A DNA stretch of 64,000 nucleotides, from contig JALRME010000004.1 of NCBI GenBank assembly GCA_026120035.1, forward strand, positions 124,001-188,000, in the 5' to 3' direction. The stretch comes from Coleophoma eucalyptorum (Eukaryota; Ascomycota; Leotiomycetes; Helotiales; Dermateaceae). The notes below the pieces were generated by a model that was not told the origin of the DNA, did no database searches, and saw only the letters and a list, made by a program, of their open reading frames with translations. Made by a program: the position numbers and the translations under genes. Shown here one piece after another: positions 1 through 10,961 of this stretch (position 1 is its first letter; each line of letters starts with the position of its first letter).

Positions 1-1287
1 CACATCACATGGACTTAGAAGAATAATTTGCATTATCAAACCACATTCTTACCTGTAAATTATAGTTGAAACTAGGTGTTACCAACAAATATATGGAACT
101 TATAATTATCGAGATTTTGAACAAAAAGTAAAAGACAGGGGATTATTTTCGCCCTAAATACAGTGCGAGGGAGTACAACGCCACCAGCACCCTCCCTCCC
201 TAAATAGGTCCCGATTGCCCCCCGAGGAGTATAACTGTAGTTTAAATGATAGCAGCAAGTAACTATTCACTATTTCTCGATGACACGAGATTAGACATAT
301 TTAGAGGAAATTGCTGGCAAATTCTAAGAACAATTGAATTTTCAAGGTCCATCTTTCACAATACCAATTTAGTGTTAGCCACGACGTTAGATACGATATA
401 AATCAAAGTCCATCGGGACCGGCACCTTCAAAATCCAAGAGAAACACGTCAGGAGAGAAGGCATCGTTTTAGTGGTTCAGGTACCTACACGGTGGCCGAA
501 TTTACTGAGATAAGGTTCGCTCCGCTACCTGGAGCAGCAAGCATGTGTTGTTTTGGCCAATGCCCAAGGGACTGAGAGAATACGTGAAATGCTTACCTTC
601 CATCCCCTCTCATCAAGCATCAGTATCGATATCGGTATCGGTATTAGATCCGGTGTAATGAGATAAGCGGCTAATCCTTCACTTCTTCAGGGCGAACCGA
701 TTTCCTTATACTCTCTGTACATATATCGTATCGCAGCTAATGCATTGTGCAATCCTCTAGCTAGCCTATGGAATCGATGCAGCTAGGGAATTCATAGCGC
801 ATCAATTAACTTAAGCAATATCCTGCATGCACGCCATACGCATGCCGACGCATAGGGAAGGTGCTGAATTCCATCCATAGATTCGGCTCCTTTAAGCTCA
901 CCCCTACACTGGATCCTGGCCCTAACCGGAACCCTGACATAATCCTGATGTCCGGCCAGGCTCCAGTCTTCTGATTGCGATTCTCCTACTCCGACTCTCC
1001 GATCCTCCTACTCCTCCTATCCTTTTTGCCTCACCATACCTCCCCTCTCTTTACTTTACCTAACATTACTTCTATCCTTTTTATTTCTTCCATGATGGCT
1101 CCGGCTCCTACTCCGACTTGACTCCTTTTTTCCTCGTATCCATTTGCATTGACTATCAGCTCCCCATCTACCTGCAATTTGCTACCTGCTTCTTGCTACC
1201 CACTGTCTACCGCCTACTACCCGCTACCTGCTGCCAACTATCTGCAACTTCCAATCCATTCTGCAGACACTAATCACCTGACTTGAT
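1..1287. other. Upstream region of the first regulator gene, no gene seen
   Basis: I see no convincing coding sequence here. The stretch from about 960 to 1270 is strongly pyrimidine-rich on the plus strand, with many CTCC and CTAC runs. This is common in promoters and 5' leaders of filamentous fungi and fits the leader of the gene starting at 1288. A short TATCGG-like tandem lies near 625-645. No RNA gene was recognised. Confidence 0.5.
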
Positions 1288-3382
1288 ATGGCGTCAAACC
1301 TCCATAGCAATGCGGAGAGGCTGACAGAGGTATCTCATGTCCGGGCATGCACCAACTGTGTTCGTGCAAAAGCCAGATGCTCAACGGGTTTGAATGGCCA
1401 GAGTAAATGTGAAAGGTATAGATACCTAATGTGTGAGTATGTCGTTTTATATGGATCCAGTAGTAACCGTTTGTTGGGTAGATGCCATCGTATGAAGAAA
1501 ATCTGTCAGCCGTCGCCTCCTATACGTAGAGACCGCAAAATAAGGCGCCCCGCACATCATGAGACGTCAAAGCTAGAAGCCAAACCAGAAGCCAAACTGG
1601 AAGCCAAACTGGAAGCCAAACTAGACAATATTATTACCTTGTTGAAGTCGACGACAAAGAGCGGGCTCGCCAGTATCAACTCGACTACGGCCAGATCGAG
1701 CTCATCCGCCAACAGTCGTTTAGGCTATAGAGAATACATCGACAGTCAATCCTCAAACATCGACACTACCGTAACCTCCTCTCCTTCCAACCTAACATCT
1801 TTGGACGGCCGTAGTGCTCACCCCGCCCGTCATCCGACTCTAGAGCCCAGTGCGCCAGATTCAGAATTGTTCTTAAATAGATTTCGATTTGATTTTGTCA
1901 AGCATCTCCCGTTCATCATTATACCTTCCTCCATAACAGCTCAGCAGCTTCGCCAAGAACGGCCGTTTCTCTGGCTGTCGATCATGACGGTAGCATCCAA
2001 CCAATCGACCCAACAGATAGCCTTGTCTAGAGAGTCTAGAGCTACCTTTGCCCGAGAAGCCTTTGTGGAAGGGACCCGAAACATGGATTTACTCCTAGCC
2101 ATCCTCGTCTATACAGTTTGGTATGTAGCTCATTTTGCCATTGATCAGTTTTGCGTGGAATTTTATGAAGCTTAGAAAGTGGATATATCTGACACCCTAC
2201 TTACTAGGGACCGGCGCTTTTATTTTGAAAGGCCAGTTCTGATTAATTTAATACAACTTGCCATCGCCATGCTGTATAATCTAGGCTTAGACAACCCTCC
2301 CTCTCAAGATGCGACGGTCATGCTTGCCTACGATCTAAAGGGGACCGGGAAACCAGCAAGGATATCGATGATTCCGACGAATGAGGAACGTAGAACACTC
2401 CTTGGCTGTTATTTATTGACTTCAGTGTAAGTAAAGATTCATCCCCAATTCGCCCTCACTAATGCTTGCAGATCATGTTACACTTTACGCAAAAGCAAGA
2501 CTCTGCGCTGGACAACTTACTTCGACAAGTGTCTACAAATACTTGAGAAAGATAGAGAGTTCGCTTCCGATATTCTTCTAGTTCAACTAGTGAAATTCCG
2601 ACGAATTTCCGAAAGAGTCAATGACCTGCCTTGGACAAGCGAGTCGGAGGTACACAATGCCAATATCGCACCGGCTTCGTTTTATCTGAAATCACTCGAG
2701 ACTCAGCTTCAAGAGCTGAAAGCTAATATTCCACCGGAACTATTGGAGAATGGTGAGTTCGCAGACCATGAAAATGTGTTGGTTAAGTAAGGCTTATCTC
2801 TCCACAGAAAGTCTCCGCATGGAAGTTTATACAGCGGAATGCAACATTTACGAAATGGGTCTCTCACAGGTGCCAGGTATCTTCAATGGGCAGGAGAATC
2901 GGCGAATTTCATGTCTTTGGGCTTGTATCAATGCTACTAATGCTTATATCGACGTCTTTCTTCGGATTTCCCCTGCACAATACCCTGGCTTTTCCGCGCT
3001 AACCTACTCCAACTTAACCCACTGCTTCCTGAGCGCATATCGGTTGTCAACATTTGAGCATTCTGAATGGGATCGAGCACTATGCATTGAGCATCTTGAT
3101 GTTCTATCATTTCTGGAGCAGACTAGGAAGAATTTTGCGGAAGTGAAAGTAACAGCCGGTCTTGATGCTAGCTCCGAAGATATAGATACTTTCAGTATCA
3201 TGGCTTCTCGAATTCAAGTTATCACGAGGTTCTGGGAGGCAACGCAGGGATCCATAGACCGTTCATGGGCTGAAACTTCTAGCGATGAAATGTATGAATT
3301 CCCTTTAGAATTCTCTGATGGAGATTGGTTGAAGGACTTCTTTGGTTCGTATAATGAACAATACCAGTGGTTACAGGAGTAA
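1288..3382 (+). CDS. Zn2Cys6 fungal-specific transcription factor
   Basis: Nuclear transcription factor of the Gal4-like zinc-cluster class. Exons 1288-1415, 1482-2120, 2208-2426, 2472-2752 and 2808-3382 join in frame to 613 residues. The first intron (66 bp, no stop codon) sits inside the zinc cluster. Splicing gives a perfect CX2CX6CX9CX2CX6C pattern beginning ACTNCVRAKARC. A repeated LEAK linker and a Ser/Thr-rich stretch follow. Then comes the middle homology region typical of Fungal_trans (PF04082), including LIQLAIAMLYNLGL across the second splice and GCYLLTSVSCYTLRKS across the third. Its MFS neighbour lies 366 bp downstream on the same strand and may be its target; this is inferred from adjacency alone. 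Intron borders beyond the zinc cluster rest on family resemblance. Confidence 0.85.
1573..1620 (+). repeat. Four 12-bp tandem units inside the regulator's coding sequence
   Basis: Four near-identical 12-bp units of the form CTRGAAGCCAAA encode a repeated (L/P)EAK linker directly after the zinc cluster. Being a multiple of three, the array can expand or contract without shifting the frame. It probably forms a charged helical or flexible linker. Confidence 0.8.
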
Positions 3383-3748
3383 ATTTAATCCGACCTAGTT
3401 GGATGTATGTATATGATTCAAGATGAATGTAGAGTTACTCTAATATGAGTCTCAAGCAACACCAATATTTATCAGCATGGTATGCAGAATCGGAGATTCC
3501 TAATTCCGACCTACTTCTACGGTGACACGTTCCTGCTATGGGAAAACTGATAGTAACATAGTTGCGAATATTGACAATGTTTGTTAAAGTTCCCTATTCT
3601 GCACTCCGATCCGATCGCTTTATGTCTTCCTCTTCTCCGATCCGACTCAATTTCCCGGCCTCCTTAAATAAAAACAAAGCATAAGCTACCATTCTTCTTA
3701 GCACAGCCCAGCCAAATCTCAATTCCATCAGCCCACCCCGTAGACATC
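3383..3748. other. Intergenic spacer between regulator and MFS pump
   Basis: This 366-bp stretch has no open gene. It holds the 3' end of the regulator and the promoter of the MFS gene. A CT-rich patch with the repeated word TCCGATCCGA lies at about 3606-3645, just upstream of the MFS start. Confidence 0.5.
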
Positions 3749-5783
3749 ATGGCTACTTCTGAAGAACCTCCAATCAAGGTCCCCAACGCATCCGCCGCTG
3801 AATCGCTGAAAGAAGAAAACAAGTATCTGGAGGGATCCAAGTTGTTCATTATTGTCGGTTGCTTGACCTTTGCTGGCTTCTTGTTAATGCTCGATGAATC
3901 AGTTATTGCAACTGTCAGTTACTTTGTCACCATCCCGATCTCTGCTAATCATGATTGCTTCAGGCTATTCCAAGAATCACCACCGATTTCCACACATTGA
4001 CCGATGTTGGATGGTATGGAACTTCGTATCTACTCACTAACTGTGCGCTGCAACCTCTCTCAGGAAAGATTTATGGTCAATTCAATATCAAAGTGAATAA
4101 AATACCCTCGTCTTGCTGATTATCCCCCTCTTAGCTTCCACTAACCAGGCATTTGCTTTAGTGGACTTTCTTGGCCTTCTTCTTCATTTTTGAACTCGGT
4201 TCCGCGCTATCAGGTGCTGCACAGTCTTCCACTATGCTCATTGTTGGGAGAGCGGTGGCAGGAATCGGTGGCTCAGGACTACTTAATGGGGCTTATGGCA
4301 TCATACATGGGATTGCGCCATTAGAAAAACAACCGTGTAAGCATCTAGAACTCTTTGAAAGTATGATTTGCTGCCTCAGCTGCTAATCGAATTCCGTTAC
4401 AGTTTTACTCGGAATTGTGATTGGTATCTCACTCCTCGGTATTTTGTCAGGTCCCCTCATCGGTGGGCTCTTGACTGAGTTCGTATCGTGGAAATGGTGT
4501 AAGTTCAAACTATCCTAGAATTTCACCATCTATATAAGAACATCTTGAAATGAGGAGAGCTAATTCAGGGGGCTAAGGCTTCTATATCAACTTACCTTGT
4601 GGTGCTGTGGCATCTGCCTTTCTTCTCTTGACATCAATCCCGGAGAATAAAGGTACCACTCGCCTGAGTGTTGTGCAAAAGATCCGCAAACTAGATCTGA
4701 TTGGATTTTTCCTTTTCGCTCCTGTCATGATGATGTTTATTTTTGCCTTGGAATGGGGTGGAGCCATGTATGCTTGGCACAGCTACAGAATAACCGGTCT
4801 CTTCTGCGGCTCTGGTATTACGCTGATTATCTTCATCGCCTGGGAACACCATATGGGTGCCGATGCCATGATTCCCCTCTCCATCGTCGGAAGACGAGTT
4901 ATCTGGAGTAGCTGTCTCAATATGTTCTTCTTCATTGGCTCAGCGTTGACAGCCATCTATTACCTGCCTCTATACTTTCAAGCGGTACGGAATGCGTCCC
5001 CAACGATGAGTGGAGTAGATCTTCTACCCTCAATCCTTGCCACGGCAATATTCAGCATTATTACTGGTGGCCTAGGTTAGTTAGCCTCTTTTATTCACCG
5101 CGTAGGCTCCCTTTCGCTTGCAGCAGCTGACAATATTATAAGTCGATAGGGTGGGATACTACCTCCCTTTCGCTATTCTCGGTTCTGTCTTGGCTACTCT
5201 AGGTCAAGGCCTAAGTTCGACTTTTGATCCTAAAACCAGTATTGGTATATGGATTGGATACCAGATCATAATGAGTGCTGGTCGAGGGATGGGTTTTCAG
5301 ATGCCTATCGTTGCGGTGCAAAATCACTCTACCAAGGAAGATATATCCATTGTTAATGCCCTTGTTGTCTTCGCACAGTACCTTGGGGGGGCAGTTTTCT
5401 TGTCTCTGGACGAAATTATCTTCAGTAGTAGCTTGAGACACTACATCAAGATCTATGCCCCGGAGGTTGACCCGCAACTCATCGTCACAGCGGGTGCGTC
5501 GGCCATTCATAAGGCTGTGCCAGCAACTTCATCACAAGGGGTGATCTTGGCGTACAGCAAATCCATTGACCGAGTATTATATCTCGGAACTGCAGCTGCT
5601 GGTATTGGTTTGCTCTTTTGTTTTGGCATGGGGTGGACAAATATCAAGACGAAGGCAGAGGTTGAGAAACTGGAGAAACTGATGAAGGCTGAAAAGGAGA
5701 AGTCACAAAAACCTGAGAGGTCTGATAGCCTTGAGGAGTCTGGTTTGGAGGGGTCGCAGACTGAGCAAAGCTCGTCTAACTGA
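3749..5783 (+). CDS. MFS drug:H+ antiporter, DHA2 (14-TM) type
   Basis: Predicted plasma-membrane proton-driven efflux pump. Exons 3749-3913, 3964-4092, 4162-4336, 4403-4498, 4578-5075 and 5143-5783 join in frame to 567 residues, the usual length for fungal DHA2 pumps. Visible hallmarks are [17 protein letters not shown] in TM1 (motif D1-like), [20 protein letters not shown], a [15 protein letters not shown] motif, and the [13 protein letters not shown] stretch formed across the fourth splice, which is diagnostic for this group. The C-terminus is a charged cytosolic tail rich in Lys, Glu and Ser. It lies downstream of a zinc-cluster regulator and converges on the complex I subunit gene, so export of a toxic compound is plausible. 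The substrate cannot be read from the sequence. Confidence 0.92.
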
Positions 5784-6403
5784 TCGAATATACTCTGTTT
5801 TACAGTCTTTTGGATCTACAATTGAGAGTTGGGGATTGTAGGAATAGCAAACATTGCTTTCAATTTGTACCTTATCAAAACTTAGAACTAAAGTGTGAAA
5901 GGAGATTTAATAAACACTTTTTCTTGAAAACTTGTGTATGTTTTTTCTTTCTTTTTACAAATATTGAACTTATCACTCGATATGCCTTACCCGAGAGACA
6001 GATAACCTGGATGCGAATTGCACACCATAATGGATGATCCTTAGCCCTAAAGAAAGACCTCGCGAAACTGCCTACATTATTGAATTTCTCTGATACAAAA
6101 TCGGAAATATATAGGCGAGACATGGCTGCCTTCTTTCGCATATCATAGCGGAGTACTTTCTCTACTTCGCAGCCAACATCACACCTGCGTGAAGCGTTGA
6201 ATGGTTTAATTTGGCATGAGATTTGAATATCAGACAACATGATTTTAAGACAACCAACATACACCATATAGTACACTGAATGACCCTGTTATGGTCCAAA
6301 GGTTGGTTGCGGACACTAACAATGCCTGCCCCGGGTTGTTTTGCTCCCTTAGTCGGCTATGTACTTGATGAACACTACCTATTGGCATCGTAGGTCCAAG
6401 TAT
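5784..6403. other. Convergent 3' spacer
   Basis: This 620-bp spacer holds the 3' ends of two converging genes. Open stretches on both strands look like chance reading frames without recognisable domains. Nothing else is seen. Confidence 0.5.
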
Positions 6404-7200
6404 TTATTTACGGTACCACATCCTAGTGGTCTTTGTCTTCCGAATTTTCTTCTGAAGTTGAAATACCCCATACAATAGTGCTTCAGCAGTAGGTGGGCAT
6501 CCTGGTACGTAAATGTCCACCGGTATTATCCTGTCCACACCCCTAACAACACTGTAACTATAGTGGTAATAACCTCCACCGTTCGCACAGCTTCCCATGC
6601 TTATCACCCATTTCGGATCAGGCATTTGGTCGTAGCATAGACGTACGGCAGGTGCCATCTTATTGGTGACTGTGCCTGCAACAATCATTACATCGGCCTG
6701 GCGCGGTGAAGCCCGGAAGATGATCCCCAACCGATCTTGGTCATATCTTGGCATCGAAACGTGCATCATCTCTATGCCGCAACACGCGAGACCGAACGTC
6801 AACGGCCACATTGAACCATTGCGTGCCCAAGCTAGAATCTGGTCGAACTTTGTTCTGAGATTTAGGCCAAACTGTTAGTATATGCTCTTTTATTTACTAG
6901 CTTCTGATGGGGTTTCTACAGAACATATTCGGCCATGTTTTCTTGCTTCCGTTCTCGGCTAAGAGCTCGAGTAGATGGCGTCGAGGTTGTCTTCGCATCA
7001 GAATAGTACCGCAGAGTCCTCGGTAACGGATAGAAACCAGACAATGGGGCTAACTGTGCCAGCCGACTAGCTGTACGCAGGTGGTTGGGAGAGATTAGGC
7101 GGACAGCTAAGTATCCGTTAATTGGCTTTCAGGTTTTGGTGTCGTGGTGCTCAGCAGTGTTCAGGAATCTGTACTTACGGTTCATCATTATGAAATTCAT
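6404..7200 (-). CDS. Mitochondrial complex I PSST/20 kDa subunit (NDUFS7/NuoB family), divergent copy
   Basis: Nuclear-encoded iron-sulfur subunit of NADH:ubiquinone oxidoreductase. It binds cluster N2 and forms part of the quinone pocket. Exons on the minus strand are 7200-7179, 7106-6920 and 6854-6404, giving 219 residues, a normal family length. The first ~45 residues are rich in Arg, Leu and Ser and read as a mitochondrial presequence. All four N2 ligands are present: Cys94-Cys95, Cys159 and Cys189. The second intron's borders were chosen because they give AEYVLTKFDQ, which aligns without a gap to the family. Compared with the usual fungal and mammalian sequence there are changes beside the quinone site: LACCAVEMMH reads [14 protein letters not shown] reads MWPL, and GCDR reads GVDR. 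It is intact, not decayed. Whether it is the only copy or an extra one cannot be told from this window. Confidence 0.93.
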
Positions 7201-7843
7201 CAAAGAGAGCTGAGAAATATAAGGAGTATTGGAAGAGACTGGAGAATTCAATAGAGTGAGTTCTGTTCTGTTCTGTCAATCGCCAGTTTATACAGCCTCG
7301 CTAAAAGGAGATGCGTCGGGAAATTCACACACGAGGCGAACAGCAGAGGGATGTAGTGCCACCCAGTTTTCGCAAGACTTCTATTCTTGTCTACTATCTT
7401 ATAAAAATACACTGTACTCTTTAGAAGCTGATGACGCGAAGATTCGTGGCTTGCCTCTGAATATAATTCAGTATTAAAGAGAATTCTAAATTTTTACTAA
7501 TCTACGCTTACACATACTCCTTGAACGGAAGTTGATTCTATTAGAATTCCTTATTTACCCCATAAGAGCTTCAAGGTATGATTAAAGGACATATCATGTG
7601 CAATGGTGGAATGGTTAATGGGCAAACAACCATTTCATATGAGCAGAAGGTCCAAGATTGCGAGCGAACTAGAGCTCCTACATTTATCGGCCCAGTCACG
7701 TGGCATATCTCTCAACGCCACACTTTCCGACCGAGTTAGCGTCGGGAAAACCACACATCACCCCTTCATCTATTCCTGAGGTACCATTGTAGATAAGTTG
7801 GTACGACTATCAACAATCTCTTTGCTCCAAAGCTCAAAATCCC
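7201..7843. promoter_or_regulatory. Shared divergent promoter, complex I subunit / C2HC-Zn2Cys6 regulator
   Basis: The two flanking genes start at 7200 (minus) and 7844 (plus), so this 643-bp region must carry both promoters. It includes a CACGTG E-box at 7697-7702 and an everted CCGAC/GTCGG pair just downstream. No gene was recognised inside it. Confidence 0.5.
7727..7745. promoter_or_regulatory. Inverted repeat CCGAC-N9-GTCGG, candidate zinc-cluster operator
   Basis: CCGAC at 7727-7731 and GTCGG at 7741-7745 form an inverted repeat with 9-bp spacing, flanked by TTT and AAA on the outer sides. Zn2Cys6 dimers commonly bind paired CGG/CCG-type triplets at fixed spacing. It lies about 100 bp upstream of the regulator start at 7844, so autoregulation or regulation of both divergent genes is possible. 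Function is inferred only. Confidence 0.35.
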
Positions 7844-9736
7844 ATGGCCTACCGAGGCTTCCCAGGAAATCCCATCAGTCGGCAGCCAATTACACCAACT
7901 ACCCAGCCCCACCAGCACACATGTCCATTTTGTGGGCGAGCATATAGCAGAGTAGACAGTGCGAAGCGACACTCGACGACTTGTCCTCGCAAGGGCAACC
8001 GACCTATCCCACCACATGCTAAGCGCGGTAGAAGACTACACGCCTGTGACAGTTGCTCACGTGTTAAGGTCTCGTGCGATTCAAGAACACCATGTGCGCG
8101 GTGTTCTTTACGAAGTTTAATATGTACCTACCAGAGAATCTCTGAAGACTCTGCATATCACCCTTCACCTAGTACAGCTCCTAGACCTTGTGTGGCCAGT
8201 GGAGCTTGTCTACCAATGTCCTACTTACTTAATGTTACGGATCCGCACCAAGATTCTTATGCCGTAGCGGTCATTTCGAAAGAACCAGAAAAGCAGTTTG
8301 AAGGCAGTAACATCTGGTCTGACTCACATTTGGGCCACGAGACTTCTGAAGTGGACGATGTTAATCATCTTTTCTCGGGTTTCATGGGGTCCCATTCTAT
8401 GGAGCCCCAATGGGACGGTGGAATATACAATGATTATGACGAAGAAATTCTGGAAATGATATCTCTACTCTCACCACAAGACGTCATCGGAACTCAGTTG
8501 CATATCCTAGTCACAGATCTGGAACAGTTAGCCTCATTGAAACCAAAGTTCAAGGACTATACAGATCGAACTTGGTTACCTTATTTCTTCACGAGCGCTA
8601 ACTTCCAGATCTTCCTGAAGGCATTGATACACAGGCGCTATTACCAGAACCCTCTTATCCACTGGCCAACATTCAACCCAGAAAATACGTCACTTCATCT
8701 TCTGTTGGCTCTCATGCTAACGGGTGCCTCATATTTACCCTATAAAGAAAGTCCTTTCGATGATACATCTTGCGTAGCCCTCCTATACGAGATGGCGGAA
8801 AAGTATATCTTTCAGAAATTGAAAAGCTATACTCGGAATAATGATGTGCACACTATTTCATACGACGAAATCGAGTTATGTCAAGCGGCTTTGCTAATTA
8901 TCAGTCTTGAGTGTGGCCACAATGACAGAACCACTGAGAGAGTTATCACAAAGCGCCTACCTACGCTCATTAATTTCCTCAGGAAACTGAATCTCATGGG
9001 ATGTAAGCACGATCTAACCGCAACTCCATTAGAAAGTCAATCATTTGTGGATCGAGAATCATGTATCAGGATTGTAATATGGACTTTCTTCATGGACACG
9101 CTCGCCACTCTATTCTGTAATAAACCGCCAATTATGATGATTTCGGAGTTGTCGGGCAATCTACCTTGTAGCGAAAGCCTTTGGGACTCTACATCTATGC
9201 ATGATTTGGTTGAGCAGATAGCCCAGGAAAATTCCCAATCAGATGTTCCATGTTTAAAAGATCTTATTTCAGGGCTGCTGGATGCGGAATGGTCTAACGA
9301 TAAGGACATACGTTATGGAAAATTGACCGTTAACCATCTTCACGTACTCATTTGCGGTTAGTACTCACCTGAAGAGTGTGCCTTCCGGACCTTATAAGGG
9401 TGTTAACTTTTGGATTATATAGGCCTCCAGCCAGTCATCTTCAATGTCCATACGGCAATGTTACCCATTATCAACCCGTTAATCTTACTTCGTGCACTTG
9501 ATCGATGGGATTCTCTTTGGAATGCTGCCATGAATAATATTCCCATCAACCAGCGCAAATGGCTCGGTGTCGCTATTAACTCGCATGAGTTATCGATGTT
9601 GACACGGAGGATCATCCAAGTCAATATGACTAAGGAGGCGAGACAGTCACGATATTTGCGGCGCATCACAGGGTATAATTTTATCGATCTGCATCAGTTT
9701 ATCCGTCAGTATCGATATTTAAACAAACCAGTTTGA
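7844..9736 (+). CDS. Transcription factor with N-terminal C2HC finger and Zn2Cys6 cluster
   Basis: Nuclear regulator of 608 residues. Exons are 7844-9356 and 9423-9736, with one 66-bp intron near the 3' end. Residues 27-47 form a C2H2-type finger with a final Cys (Cys27, Cys30, His43, Cys47). Residues 68-94 form a zinc cluster, CX2CX6CX5CX2CX6C, beginning ACDSCSRVKVSC. The rest (about 240-600) resembles the Fungal_trans middle region, including NPLIHWPTF and LLLALMLTGASY. Such C2H2 plus Zn2Cys6 proteins form a known subgroup of fungal regulators. It is transcribed away from the complex I subunit gene and may control that gene or the neighbouring pump. The target is not known. Confidence 0.9.
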
Positions 9737-10961
9737 ATAGAAAAGGGTTATCATAAATGTATAACTATATGATTGAGCTCCTGCGGAAAGGTACCGACAT
9801 GGATAGGGTGAAGACATTATGAAGCCTTCACAGCTCACTCATACTTTCTTGCGCTTACCTATTGACAAGAGCTTCAAAATCGTAAGCTGCCATGGCCAGC
9901 TCTAGTTTCAGCCTTCAAGGTTCTGACGAAAAGAAAACCTTCTGCTCCTTAGTCCTCGCCACAACTTTGACTTTTCCTTTTTTGCAATTAATATAATCAT
10001 TTTTGGACTTGTGAGACGTTCTACGCCTGAATGGGGCTACATAGTTGTGATTCTGCCGGTATTTCTGGAGTGGTGTGTGCCTGTAAACATAAGTAAAATC
10101 AAAAGGAGGGGTTAGGAAATCTTATGATTTCGCAGGTGTAGCGTGCCAAGAAAATAAGGCAGGCCATCCGATGATAATACGAGTATGCGCATCCGACATC
10201 CTTCTGATGTCACAGCAGTATGTTAGCCTTCGCTTGATTGGCGAAGGATGCGGTAAACTACACCAACTACTACTGCATTAACAGGACAAACATCTATTTC
10301 ATGGCTGCACGAAATAAAATAGTACAAATTCTCCGAACCTAAAATTACTACGCCGAACACTTGCCGCTATAGTCATATGACCCTGGCATTATGGTAAGGG
10401 GAGCAAAGAACACTCTAACAAGGGAGCGCAATTTAAAGATTTTTAGTTGAACGGCCCAATCAAACTGCAAATCTTAAACCCGAGCACAGCCATCCCACCT
10501 ATTTCGTACAACTAAAGATACGAATCCGACATGCGCTATCCGACAGACATCAACTACCCCTCATATTGCCAGTGCATCTATATATTTCTTGGGGCTCCAT
10601 TGGTTGCAGCATTGAAGCTGTCGAACTACTTTCAAGTTAAGGGATATTGAGTGGATCTCTGTTCCCCAAAAGCATCCATACGTCATGATTTCCAATGGTT
10701 AAACAATTTACTATACCTTGAGTAGAGCGATATCTGTCTAATACTAGATATACGTGGAATTGATCACGGTAAATTCTAATAGATTCGGCGAAGTTTGTGC
10801 AATGCAACTCCGAATGCGAATATTATGACAAGGATGAATATATTCCAAGGTCATGGTGAGGATTTATATTAACGAATGTATATATAAAACGCATATACCT
10901 ACAATATAGATCAATATCACATCGTCTTCATCTACTCGAATAAGATAACACACATTCCAAG
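9737..10961. other. Intergenic region, no gene seen
   Basis: About 1.2 kb with no credible coding region. It is AT-rich towards the end, with a TATATAAAAC box near 10880, about 80 bp upstream of the next start codon, which may be its TATA element. No repeats or RNA genes were recognised. Confidence 0.45.

Noticed and set aside
6404..7200. Complex I subunit as a mitochondrial DNA insert
   Set aside because: The gene has a presequence and two spliceosomal introns, and this subunit is nuclear-encoded in fungi; it is a nuclear gene.
7603..7680. tRNA-like stretch with GGTGGAATGGTTAATGG and partial acceptor pairing
   Set aside because: No proper T arm or B-box, the anticodon stem does not form, and there is no polymerase III T-run, so it is not called as a tRNA.
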